This document shows, in pieces, positions 1 to 6,576 of a stretch of 10,924 nucleotides of DNA; the first letter of the stretch is position 1, and each line of letters begins with the position of its first letter. A program made the translations under genes and the position numbers. The notes beneath the pieces were generated by a model, which was not told the origin of the DNA, made no database searches, and was given only the letters and a program-made list of their open reading frames with translations. Source of the DNA: Acidobacteriota bacterium (GTDB lineage Bacteria; Acidobacteriota; Blastocatellia; Pyrinomonadales; Pyrinomonadaceae); the NCBI GenBank assembly GCA_020199975.1, contig JAIVJP010000016.1, positions 1-10,924 of the forward strand. Direction: 5' to 3'.

Positions 1-294
1 TCGCAGTCAAATGCGTATCGCGCTTACGCTTTGGCAAAGGCGGGCAAAACTGATGAAGCGCGAGCCGTGCTTGACGAATTGTTGAAATTATCAGCCGAGC
101 GATATGTTCCACCCTATAATTTTGCAATCGTTTATAACGCTCTAGGCGAGTCGGGTAAAGCACTTGATTATTTGGAAAAAGGCTACGAGCAAAAAGACGT
201 GCGAATGGTGTTTTTGAAAGTCGAGCCGATATGGAACAGTCTGCGCTCCGAACCGCGTTTTCTTGATTTGATGAAACGTATGAGACTTGAATAG
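1..294 (+). CDS. TPR-repeat protein, C-terminal fragment
   Basis: The frame is open from base 1 and ends at TAG 292-294, so this is the last 97 residues of a larger protein cut by the window edge. The first TTG/ATG-like codons inside it are not the true start. It shows one helix pair of tetratricopeptide type (an AYALAKAGKTDEARAVL stretch), then a second (NFAIVYNALGESGKALDYLEKGYE), then a tail with FLKVEP, LRSEPRF and LMKRM. In Acidobacteriota this tail is typical of long proteins in which a DNA-binding or Ser/Thr kinase domain is followed by TPRs. That N-terminal part is not visible here, so the full function is unknown. It converges with the ROK gene; the 107-bp gap between them holds a short ACCGCGCGGT palindrome (389-398) but no clear terminator. 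Confidence 0.8.
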   Translation, partial: SQSNAYRAYALAKAGKTDEARAVLDELLKLSAERYVPPYNFAIVYNALGESGKALDYLEKGYEQKDVRMVFLKVEPIWNSLRSEPRFLDLMKRMRLE

Positions 295-401
295 TAAAAT
301 GAGAAGCCGCCATAGATGACGCAAGCTGGCCTTGTTCGACGCGGCACAGAACTTCGCCCGGAAGATCAGAGAAAGCGCCTCAACCGGCACCGCGCGGTTA
401 A

Positions 402-1355
402 CTAAGCGGCGGCGTCACGAGCAAGCATTGCTACCCCGATTGAGGCCGCGTCGGCATGCAGCATTGCGGCAAGGATCTGAGTGGCCTCAAAGCATGGCTG
501 AAATGCACGGAGCCTGGCTTCATGAATGATGGGGTTCAGAATCAGCTCACCCGCGTCCATAACGCCCCCGCCGAGTACGACGCGTTCGATATTCAGCAGA
601 TTTAGCACGCTGGCGACCCCCGTTCCAATATATTTACCTGTTCGCTCAATCATCATCATGGAAAAGTCGTCGCCGTTTTTGGCTTCATGCGCAACATCAT
701 CGGCAGTGAAGTTTTTGTTGATGGCCAGCTTCGAGAGCGATGACGTGCCGTCGCGGTAGAGTCGTTCATTCGCGCGCCGCACAATGTTGGGTCCGGAGGC
801 AACAGTCTCGAGACATCCCGTGTTGCCACAATCACATTCCAAGCCTTTCGTGTCGATCGTGATGTGGCCAAATTCACCGGCGAAGCCTGAGGCGCCAGTC
901 CAGAGTTTTCCGTCCAGGATGATCGCGCCGCCAATTCCTTCGCCAATAGTTACGTAGAACATATCGCGGCTACCGCGGCCGGCGCCCACCTTGTATTCAC
1001 CATAGGCGGCAGCATTGGCGTCATTCTCAATCTCCACTCTTACGCCCATAGCGTTCGTGAATTCGGAATGCAGGTCCTCACGCACGGTCGAGGGAAGATC
1101 CCGTGAAGCGATCACCCGATCAGTTGTCCGGTTCACCAACCCGGGGACGGCTATGCCAACGGCCTCGACATTGGCATTGACGCCGCGCAGTTCGCTGACC
1201 ACCTGGGCCACCTGATTGAGGAGCTGATCGGCTTCGGTTTTTACTTTCCGACGTTCCTCGATTTGACCATTGTTGTTCACTATCGCGGCTCGTAGTACAG
1301 GGCCCGAGAGGTCGATGCCTATGAAGCGTGGTTCTGATCCGGAGGGACTAGTCAT
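402..1355 (-). CDS. ROK family sugar kinase (glucokinase-like)
   Basis: A 317-residue cytoplasmic ROK kinase, usual length for the family, predicted to phosphorylate glucose or a related hexose (N-acetylglucosamine or N-acetylmannosamine are alternatives) with ATP. The phosphate-binding motif near residues 12-22 reads GIDLSGPVLRA; the second Gly-Thr of the common DxGGT form is replaced. The catalytic Asp is D112 in ENDANAAAYGE. The ROK signature ExGH is E161-H164, followed by a zinc site formed by H164 and the C174/C176/C181 cluster (CDCGNTGCLE). An adenine-side glycine motif VVLGGGV lies at 259-265. Start ATG 1355 follows a weak GAAAG-type ribosome site. The gene has its own promoter at 1401-1429 and is divergent from the stress-protein remnant. 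Substrate cannot be fixed from sequence, so no symbol is given. Confidence 0.9.
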   Translation of the reverse strand: MTSPSGSEPRFIGIDLSGPVLRAAIVNNNGQIEERRKVKTEADQLLNQVAQVVSELRGVNANVEAVGIAVPGLVNRTTDRVIASRDLPSTVREDLHSEFTNAMGVRVEIENDANAAAYGEYKVGAGRGSRDMFYVTIGEGIGGAIILDGKLWTGASGFAGEFGHITIDTKGLECDCGNTGCLETVASGPNIVRRANERLYRDGTSSLSKLAINKNFTADDVAHEAKNGDDFSMMMIERTGKYIGTGVASVLNLLNIERVVLGGGVMDAGELILNPIIHEARLRAFQPCFEATQILAAMLHADAASIGVAMLARDAAA

Positions 1356-1400
1356 CTATGAAAATCTTTCGCGCGATTGGTTAGCGGTAGAACTAAACCA

Positions 1401-1429
1401 AGCATAGTCGAGGGTTCTGGGGCTGTCAA
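1401..1429 (-). promoter_or_regulatory. sigma70-type promoter of the ROK kinase gene
   Basis: On the minus strand there is a perfect -35 TTGACA (1424-1429), a 17-base spacer and a -10 TATGCT (1401-1406, 4 of 6 matches). Transcription would begin near 1394, giving a leader of about 40 bases before ATG 1355. Spacing and -35 are ideal; the -10 is average. Confidence 0.6.
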
Positions 1430-1468
1430 ACGAGTGACTGTGCGTGTAGAATAAACGTCGCCCCACGG

Positions 1469-1584
1469 GATTTTTGATTTGCGATTTCGATTAGTTTGTT
1501 CATGGGGCATCCGTGACCTTTTTAAGGCCCAGGTTAAGTTAAAGGTTTGCCGGATCGGCAACCAAAAAATCAAAAATCGCAAAT
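1469..1584. repeat. inverted heptad repeat (GATTTNN) before the stress-protein remnant
   Basis: Left arm 1469-1492 is built of 7-base units GATTTTT, GATTTGC, GATTTCG and a partial ATT. Right arm about 1563-1584 is the inverse (AATCAAA, AATCGCA units). The arms share the 12-mer GATTTTTGATTT and the 11-mer ATTTGCGATTT as inverted copies. A loop of about 70 bases (1493-1562) separates them. The right arm ends exactly where recognisable universal-stress-protein coding sequence begins (codon GCA at 1579). The gap 1356-1641 otherwise holds only the ROK promoter. Confidence 0.7.
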
Positions 1585-1641
1585 TATGCGCTTTCATATG
1601 CCACGTCCCTGGCGCGAACATTTGGCTCGTCGATTATCTGC

Positions 1642-1998
1642 GTGCATGTCATAGAGACGATGGTGCCGACTGTAGGCTACTCCGGAATGACTGAGCCTCT
1701 TCCCATTGCCGATATTACGGAGCAGCTCGAGGATTCGGCCGAGCGCGAGCTCCCTAAACTGGTTGAGTGTGACGAATGTGCCGGCCTCGAGGTAGAGGAA
1801 TTGATTGTGCACGGAGAAGCGGCGTCGGAGATCGTGCGGGTGGCAAAAGAACGCGAAGTCGATCTGGTGGTTATCTCGTCGCATGGACGAACCGGACTGG
1901 GACGAATACTTTTTGGCTCCACCGCCGAAGCTGTTGTGCGCCACGCTTCGTGCCCGGTCCTGGTCGTAAAGCCCCCGCAAGAGGAAGAAGCAACTTAG
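1642..1998 (+). CDS. universal stress protein (UspA family), 5'-truncated, possible pseudogene
   Basis: UspA-type fold, normally about 140-150 residues. From the only canonical in-frame starts (GTG 1642, then ATG 1660) the product is 118 residues or less. The C-terminal nucleotide-binding segment is intact: ISSHGRTGLGRILFGST (residues 78-94), then CPVLVVKP (104-111). The protein-like frame continues upstream without a start codon to about 1579 and reads ANYALSYATSLARTFGSS before ICVHVIE, matching the usual helix 1 and beta 2. The preceding beta 1 (normally ILVPTDFS, carrying a conserved Asp) is absent, and its place is taken by the heptad repeat ending at 1584. The frame meets a stop at 1540-1542. 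No Shine-Dalgarno precedes GTG 1642. The gene is probably inactive or makes a partial protein. It lies 74 bp upstream of the DedA gene. Confidence 0.75.
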   Translation: MHVIETMVPTVGYSGMTEPLPIADITEQLEDSAERELPKLVECDECAGLEVEELIVHGEAASEIVRVAKEREVDLVVISSHGRTGLGRILFGSTAEAVVRHASCPVLVVKPPQEEEAT

Positions 1999-2009
1999 TA
2001 AGCTGGGAA

Positions 2010-2036
2010 CAGTTAACAGTCTGCAGTACCGGCAGT
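2010..2036. repeat. short degenerate heptad repeat (CAGTNNN)
   Basis: CAGT recurs at 2010, 2017, 2024 and 2033, at spacings of 7, 7 and 9, between the stress-protein stop and the DedA start. No clear inverted partner is seen, only a loose TGCCTAC further on. This is a weak member of the repeat group found in other gaps of this window. Confidence 0.4.
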
Positions 2037-2072
2037 CGTCAGCGCTCCCTGCCTACGGCCCACTTTTTCAAT

Positions 2073-2810
2073 ATGCATCCCGATCTTTTTTACCAGCTCA
2101 TCGGACAATACGGTCTCTACGCAGTCCTTATCCTAGTCATGATTGAGGGCGACATTACTCTTTTGCTGGCTGGTGTCCTCGCGCATAGTTATTTCTTCGG
2201 AGAATACAGTTTCGCCCGGGTTCTTTTTTGGGGGACTTTGGGTGGCTTTGCGAGCGATAACATCGCCTATGCTACTGGTCGCGGCTTCCGCAAAGGCGTT
2301 AGCGATCTGCGTTTCTACCGCAGCGCCAGTCCTCGCATGGAGCGACTGACGACCAAGTTTGGCCCGCTGTCGATCTTCCTTTCAAAGTACATTTACGGCC
2401 TCCGCTGGGCCACCTGCATTTTCTACGGCGTGGGGCGCATGCCGTATCTTCGCTTCCTGGTACTCTCGCTGGCGAGCTGTTTTCTGTGGGTTTTCCTGCT
2501 CAGTGGCGCGGGTTATTTCTTTAGCGGCGCCGTCATCGGGCTAATCGGCGATTTTCAAAGGCTGGGCAAAGCACTGCTGGTGATAGTTGTTCTGGGGATT
2601 ATCGGTTTTTATCTTGCCGAGCGTTTTTGGTTATCCAAGAAGGTCGAAGACGTTAATCCGGAGCGGTTGCAAGTGCTTGAACACGTGGCTCAGGAGAAAC
2701 TGCATGACTTGAAGCAGGAATTTCAGGAACACATTCCCTTCACGCATACCCGTCGTGAGGAACAGAAAAAACGGGTCGCCAACAAGCCGGGCGAGGCGGA
2801 CGGCGACTAG
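2073..2810 (+). CDS. DedA/VTT-family integral membrane protein
   Basis: A 245-residue inner-membrane protein of the DedA (VTT, SNARE-associated) family. Members are linked to membrane homeostasis and flipping of lipid carriers such as undecaprenyl phosphate. After a short hydrophobic N-terminus come the acidic motif VMIEGDITLLLAG (22-34), the glycine-rich FWGTLGGFASDNIAYATGR segment (52-70), the re-entrant region FGPLSIFLSKYIYGLRWATC (96-115), and hydrophobic stretches near 126-158 and 166-185. A charged, probably helical cytoplasmic tail of about 55 residues (190-245) is longer than usual for DedA. ATG 2073 is chosen because the family N-terminus starts there; the frame runs open further upstream, but that part overlaps the stress-protein gene and looks non-coding. 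No strong ribosome site precedes it, so the start is less certain than the family. Confidence 0.85.
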   Translation: MHPDLFYQLIGQYGLYAVLILVMIEGDITLLLAGVLAHSYFFGEYSFARVLFWGTLGGFASDNIAYATGRGFRKGVSDLRFYRSASPRMERLTTKFGPLSIFLSKYIYGLRWATCIFYGVGRMPYLRFLVLSLASCFLWVFLLSGAGYFFSGAVIGLIGDFQRLGKALLVIVVLGIIGFYLAERFWLSKKVEDVNPERLQVLEHVAQEKLHDLKQEFQEHIPFTHTRREEQKKRVANKPGEADGD

Positions 2811-2826
2811 GAGATTTTCGAATCCT

Positions 2827-2923
2827 GAGCTTTGTACTTTGAGCTTTGTACTTTGAACTTTCTAAGGGCACTACAAAGTACCAAGCACCAAGCAGTACAA
2901 AGTACAAAGCACAAAGCTCAAAG
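2827..2923. repeat. inverted heptad repeat (CTTTGNN / CNNCAAAG)
   Basis: Left arm 2827-2861 consists of 7-base units of form CTTTGTA, CTTTGAG, CTTTGTA, CTTTGAA. Right arm 2872-2923 carries the inverse units (ACAAAGT, ACAAAGC, TCAAAG), with some altered to CCAAGCA. The loop is 10 bases (2862-2871). In a 26-base alignment 23 positions pair. It fills most of the gap between the DedA stop and the GHMP kinase ribosome site, so a transcript across it could form a long hairpin. Confidence 0.8.
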
Positions 2924-2956
2924 ACCTAACCTTGAAAGGATGCGTTCCCTACTAAT

Positions 2957-3970
2957 TTGATCATTGAATCTTCTGCCCCCACCCGCGTAGATCTCGCTGG
3001 CGGCACAATCGACATCTGGCCACTCTATCTTTTTCATCCCGGAGCTGCCACGGTTAATTTCGCGATCTCTCTGCGCGCTCACTGTCGCATTGAAACCCGC
3101 GACGACGATCGCATCATTCTTGAATCTCGTGATCGGAAAGTGGCGTTTGAGACCCGGCTCTCGGCCCTCGAGGACCTGGCGGGGGAAGAACGTCTCGAAC
3201 TGATTTCAAAGTTGGTCTATTTCTTCAAACCGAAAACTGGTTTCTATCTTACGGCGACCAGTGAAGCACCGGCGGGAGCGGGTCTTGGCGGATCCTCCGC
3301 GCTGGCCATTGCTTGCATCGGAGCCCTCAATCGTCTCGCCGGAGATCGCTACGACGAGCGGAAATTCATTGCCCTAGTCGCTAATATCGAGACGACAGTG
3401 ATTCGCGTACCCGCTGGTTTCCAGGACTACTATCCGGCGTTTTATGGTTCCACTTCCTGTATCCATTTTCGGGCAGACGGAATCGAGCGTGAGGCGCTCA
3501 ATGTTGACGAACCGAAACTTGAAGGTCGGATCGTGATTTGTTACACGGGCGAGCCGCGTCTGTCGGGGACGAACAACTGGGAGATTGTAAAAAGACATAT
3601 CGACGGTGACCCAGTGCTCTTCCAACTCTTCGAAGGGATCCGTGATTCCGCTCTGGCGATGCGCTCAGCCCTGTTGGCCGACGACTGGGAGCGTGTACGC
3701 TCAACGATGCGCGCTGCTTACCCAAACCGGAAACGGCTGGCCCCGGGAGTAACGACTTCCCAGATGGAAACTCTGGTAGAAAAGGCACTAGCGAATGGCG
3801 CGGAAGCAGCGAAAATCTGCGGTGCGGGGGGCGGAGGTTGCATTGCATTCCTTTGTGCCGAAGGCCGGAAGGCTGATGTCGAACGTGCCCTGGCTGCGGA
3901 GCAGGGAGCGGAAGTCCTCGATTGGAAAGTTGCGCGCGAAGGGTTGATAATCAGTGAGACCAATTCCTAA
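2957..3970 (+). CDS. GHMP-family sugar kinase (heptose-7-phosphate kinase-like)
   Basis: A 337-residue soluble GHMP kinase. All three family motifs are present: motif 1 SAPTRVDLAGG (6-16), the ATP-binding loop APAGAGLGGSSA (104-115), and motif 3 KICGAGGGGC (287-296). A GFQDYYPAFYG stretch (154-164) resembles the GxQDQYAAxxGG segment of HddA-type D-glycero-D-manno-heptose 7-phosphate kinases, so phosphorylation of a sugar phosphate or free sugar at the anomeric position is plausible. Galactokinase or fucokinase relatives are alternatives. Translation appears to start at TTG 2957: an in-frame TGA lies at 2933-2935, and the family N-terminus fits. GAAAGGA (2934-2940) is the candidate ribosome site, though its 16-base spacing is long. 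No heptose-pathway partners lie nearby. It is followed 16 bp later by the FBA-like gene, probably co-transcribed. Confidence 0.85.
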   Translation: MIIESSAPTRVDLAGGTIDIWPLYLFHPGAATVNFAISLRAHCRIETRDDDRIILESRDRKVAFETRLSALEDLAGEERLELISKLVYFFKPKTGFYLTATSEAPAGAGLGGSSALAIACIGALNRLAGDRYDERKFIALVANIETTVIRVPAGFQDYYPAFYGSTSCIHFRADGIEREALNVDEPKLEGRIVICYTGEPRLSGTNNWEIVKRHIDGDPVLFQLFEGIRDSALAMRSALLADDWERVRSTMRAAYPNRKRLAPGVTTSQMETLVEKALANGAEAAKICGAGGGGCIAFLCAEGRKADVERALAAEQGAEVLDWKVAREGLIISETNS

Positions 3971-3986
3971 AAAGCGCGAGGCTGCC

Positions 3987-5129
3987 ATGAACCTGAGAAA
4001 AGTTTTTCTGATTCTCGTCATGTTCGGAGTGTGGATACCTGCCTCCGGTCAGAATGCCAACCTCTTGAAGAATCCAAGCGGAGATGAGGGCTCGGAACAC
4101 TGGCGGGCCTTCAAAGATGCGAAGGTCGAGCAGTGTCCCACTGGAGGACGCTGCTTTGTTCTCCGCGGCGGCGGCTACTTCACCCAGGAAGTTGCCATAC
4201 CGAAGGACGCGGTGTACGCGCTTCTTATCGGCCGGACTTATAGCGGGAGAACAAGTACAGACGGTGCAATCACCGTGCTTCCTTCATTGTACGGCTACAT
4301 GATGAACTCCGGTGATCCGTCAGGTGGGCGAATCTATGCTTACTTAAGCGGACAACAGATGACGGGTTCAGCGAATTCTTTGAACTACTGGACGCAGCTT
4401 TGGGGAGTTTTCAGAGTCAAACCTGGTACCGGCAGAATCAGTTTCTTTCTCAGACAATCTATTAAGGAAGACAGCGGATACAACGGCGCGGTTACCAGGT
4501 TTGACGATCTTGGGCTGTACATTTTCCCAGCGGAGTCACAGGCCCGAGCTTTTGTAAGTCAGTCAGTCCCGGGTGCTCTGTTTGGGCCGACAAATGCGAT
4601 CGAAAAGAGATTCCAATGTTGGGTTGAACGAGAAGTGATGCCATCGCTCTATGGCATTCAACTTGGAATGAGTCTGCAGGACGTCGTAAGTCGTTTTCCT
4701 GACGCCAGCAATGAGCCCAACGTTGTCCGCGCTCTCGAATCCTCAAAGTCCCCTATGAGGACAGACTCCATCAGAATGCTGATCGAAAACAGAAGTGGAG
4801 ATCAGAATCTGAGGGAGGTTAAGCGGTTCTTGTTTGCGTTTTTTAACAAGCGTCTATTCTCGTTAACCGTCGAGCTTCACTCGCCTCAATGGAAAGACGT
4901 GGAAGAATTTATTGATCAGCGGGCCGACTTGCTTAACCTGCTGGATTTGCCGCAAGCAAGTGCCTGGGAACCAGTGGAAGGAAACGCGAAAGCTGGGAAG
5001 TATCTAATTTGCCATGGAATCGAGATTAGGTTCTATGCCGCCCCACTAGGTTCGGCGAACATGAATCTACTCTCCCTGACCGACACCACAGTTGAGGCGA
5101 CCCTCGCCTCAGCAAACTTACATCCGTAA
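3987..5129 (+). CDS. secreted protein with FBA-like (F-box-associated) jelly-roll domain
   Basis: A 380-residue exported protein of unknown function. Residues 1-22 form a signal peptide (NLRK, hydrophobic core, ASG-Q), with cleavage likely near 20-22. Residues 25-180 open with NLLKNPSGDEGSEHWRAF and continue as a beta-rich region. This opening closely resembles the FBA domain of eukaryotic F-box proteins, a galactose-binding-like jelly roll that binds glycans in some members. The second part (218-375) begins LYGIQLGMSLQDVVSRFPDA, a pattern common in secreted acidobacterial proteins of unknown role. ATG 3987 is preferred over the upstream in-frame start at 3954, which overlaps the GHMP kinase: GAGG (3978-3981) sits 5 bases before it and the signal peptide begins there. 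Glycan binding at the cell surface is only an inference. Confidence 0.7.
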   Translation: MNLRKVFLILVMFGVWIPASGQNANLLKNPSGDEGSEHWRAFKDAKVEQCPTGGRCFVLRGGGYFTQEVAIPKDAVYALLIGRTYSGRTSTDGAITVLPSLYGYMMNSGDPSGGRIYAYLSGQQMTGSANSLNYWTQLWGVFRVKPGTGRISFFLRQSIKEDSGYNGAVTRFDDLGLYIFPAESQARAFVSQSVPGALFGPTNAIEKRFQCWVEREVMPSLYGIQLGMSLQDVVSRFPDASNEPNVVRALESSKSPMRTDSIRMLIENRSGDQNLREVKRFLFAFFNKRLFSLTVELHSPQWKDVEEFIDQRADLLNLLDLPQASAWEPVEGNAKAGKYLICHGIEIRFYAAPLGSANMNLLSLTDTTVEATLASANLHP

Positions 5130-5163
5130 CACCGCGTCAGTTCCGTTGCTACAGCCCAAAAAC

Positions 5164-5197
5164 AAAGCGCGGAAGGCATTGATTCCTACCGCGCTTT
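5164..5197. terminator. bidirectional hairpin terminator between convergent genes
   Basis: A 9-bp perfect stem AAAGCGCGG (5164-5172) / CCGCGCTTT (5189-5197) with a 16-base loop. Read on the minus strand it is followed by GTTTTTGGG, a good U-tract for the zinc-ribbon gene. On the plus strand the tail is CATTTCTTC, weaker. It lies between stops at 5129 and 5218. Confidence 0.8.
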
Positions 5198-5217
5198 CAT
5201 TTCTTCAAACGGAGTCG

Positions 5218-6186
5218 TTAACCTTCGCCTTGCTCAGAGCGCTGCTTGGCTGCCGCTGAGACGGCTCTTAGCCTTTCCACCTTCTGCTCAAAACTCTCTC
5301 CGGCGACTGGACCAGTGTCCGCAACGCCACAGTAGGTCGATCTCGTCATCAACGTTCGATCCGCGTTTCCGGTAGGTTTGGGAGCGATGTTCGAAGCGGG
5401 TGCAGGGGCTGTTGCCACAGAGGGTGCGGATTCAGAAGGCTCCGCAGTTGCCACGGGTGCGGGTGCCCTCGCCGGTACTTCAGGCGCAGTGGAGGCAGCG
5501 CTTGTTTCCGCGCTTGGGGCTACTTCGCCACCGCCTTCTTCCGCACGACGTTTGGCAGCAACAGACACAGCCTTAAGACGCGCAACTTTCTGTTCGAAAG
5601 TCTCGCCGGGCACGGGACCAGTGTCCGCGACGCCCATGTAGTTTGATCTTCGGAACAACTTACGGTCGGGCTCTGCACCGGCTTTAGGAGCCGTTGGTTT
5701 GGGGGCGGCGGCGGGTTTCGGAGGGGCCGCCGATGCCGGCGCTGTTGGCGGCGGACCTGCCGTTGCGGTTTTCTGAGCGGCTGGTTTTGCGGCTGCCGGA
5801 GCGTGACCACTCGCCGATTCGACCATCACGAATACACCGCGCTCATCTTTCTTGATTACCGGCATCGTGCCGCCTGCCGCCTGCAACAGCGCAGTTAACT
5901 CGGCTTCAACAAATCGACTCTGTTTTTGCGGATCGCGGACATGGCCCAGCGGGGGACCCATGTAGAGAGTTCTGCAGGTCTGACATTTGGATAGCACGTC
6001 GTCGCCGCGCAGATGAACCTCCGCAGCTTCACCGGCCGTGCGCAATTGCTTCAAATGCCCGTTACAAAGTTTGCCTCTTGCGTTTTTCTCGTTGCACACG
6101 GTCTGCGCGTTGGTTATGCGCTTGGGCACCGGTGCGGCGGTGGCGTTTTGATCGGCAGCGTTTTGTTCAGAAACGTTTGCTGACAT
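5218..6186 (-). CDS. putative zinc-ribbon protein with Pro/Ala linkers and a duplicated C-terminal motif
   Basis: A 322-residue protein not recognised as a named family. Residues 31-71 hold four cysteines, C31, C41, C68 and C71, a plausible zinc ribbon (Cx9C, then Cx2C), with CQTCRTLYMGPP at the second pair. Residues 85-122 are a small mixed region. Pro/Ala-rich linkers follow at about 127-173 and 225-272. Each linker leads into a copy of a 45-residue motif, 174-218 and 276-320, with 32 of 45 positions identical. Its core is GVADTGPV, then GE(T/S)FEQKV, RL and AVS, ending in a basic/acidic helix. There is no signal peptide or membrane segment. ATG 6186 lacks a strong ribosome site. A promoter is proposed at 6237-6266. 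The layout suggests an adaptor that binds the same partner twice, which is inference. Confidence 0.75.
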   Translation of the reverse strand: MSANVSEQNAADQNATAAPVPKRITNAQTVCNEKNARGKLCNGHLKQLRTAGEAAEVHLRGDDVLSKCQTCRTLYMGPPLGHVRDPQKQSRFVEAELTALLQAAGGTMPVIKKDERGVFVMVESASGHAPAAAKPAAQKTATAGPPPTAPASAAPPKPAAAPKPTAPKAGAEPDRKLFRRSNYMGVADTGPVPGETFEQKVARLKAVSVAAKRRAEEGGGEVAPSAETSAASTAPEVPARAPAPVATAEPSESAPSVATAPAPASNIAPKPTGNADRTLMTRSTYCGVADTGPVAGESFEQKVERLRAVSAAAKQRSEQGEG

Positions 6187-6198
6187 GGTTGGCGTAAC

Positions 6199-6239
6199 GA
6201 TTCGTCAGAACTAACCGGAATGTTCTGCTGCGTCGAATC
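6199..6239. promoter_or_regulatory. inverted repeat overlapping the zinc-ribbon gene promoter, possible operator
   Basis: Two nested inverted pairs: GATTCG (6199-6204) with CGAATC (6234-6239), and AGAAC (6207-6211) with GTTCT (6222-6226), the latter with a 10-base spacer. It overlaps the proposed -10 and start site of the minus-strand promoter, as expected for a repressor site. It could instead be a leader hairpin. Confidence 0.35.
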
Positions 6240-6266
6240 TTACAGAGTTCATTGAAGGCACGTCAA
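6237..6266 (-). promoter_or_regulatory. sigma70-type promoter of the zinc-ribbon gene
   Basis: On the minus strand TTGACG (6261-6266, 5 of 6) is followed after 18 bases by TAAGAT (6237-6242, 4 of 6). Transcription would begin about 45 bases before ATG 6186. Confidence 0.45.
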
Positions 6267-6313
6267 TTGGGAGACGCGGAGATGGGTTATGACCTCAACG
6301 TTGTGCTAATGAT

Positions 6314-6454
6314 TCAAGCTGTTCACTGGGATCGCGGGCGCCCGCACCCAGCGCCGTCAGGCGCGCTGACCTCGCAATGCGATCAACTGACGACGCAGCT
6401 CGCGCTTCGCGCTCGTGGCGGGCGAGACGCCCGCGGTCCCAGTGAAGAGCTTGA
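6314..6454. repeat. 141-bp inverted-repeat element with 29-bp arms
   Basis: Left arm 6314-6342 and right arm 6426-6454 are inverted copies matching at 26 of 29 positions; the core is TTCACTGGGA then CGCGGGCG. The 83-base centre contains smaller self-complementary pieces (TCGCAATGCGA, GCGCTTCGCGC), so the whole could fold into one branched hairpin. It carries no gene. The flanks show no clear target-site duplication. It occupies the middle of the 390-bp gap 6187-6576 between two divergent genes and resembles REP-like or MITE-like elements. Confidence 0.7.
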
Positions 6455-6490
6455 GTGGTTAAAGATAAGGCGCTACTAAAGGGTGGCCGG

Positions 6491-6563
6491 ACACTCCCCT
6501 TCTCCATGTCTCCGCCTCCCCGTGTCTCCCGTCCCCATCTCCGTGTTACTTCATCTCCGCGTG
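6491..6563. repeat. pyrimidine-rich CTCC quasi-repeat before the NUDIX gene
   Basis: CTCC recurs every 6-10 bases through this tract (CTTCTCCATGTCTCCGCC, then CCCATCTCCGTG and CATCTCCGCGTG). An inverse purine copy GGGAGACGCGGAGATGGG lies at 6269-6286 on the other side of the 6314-6454 element. The tract ends 13 bases before the NUDIX start codon. A weak promoter-like TTGAGT (6451-6456), 17 bases, TACTAA (6474-6479) precedes it. Confidence 0.5.
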
Positions 6564-6576
6564 CTATGCTCGCAAT

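Noticed and set aside
295..401. Possible terminator between the TPR and ROK genes from AACCG/CGGTT and ACCGCGCGGT
   Set aside because: The stems are short and no T-tract follows on either strand.
1776..2072. In-frame upstream extension of the DedA protein
   Set aside because: It overlaps the stress-protein gene in another frame, is Arg/Gly-rich noise and precedes the normal family N-terminus.
3374..4021. Several minus-strand frames opposite the GHMP kinase gene
   Set aside because: They lie antisense to a well-supported gene, with compositions expected of shadow frames.
6314..6454. Classical MITE with target-site duplication
   Set aside because: The inverted arms are real, but flanking bases show no convincing direct duplication, so only a generic inverted-repeat call is made.
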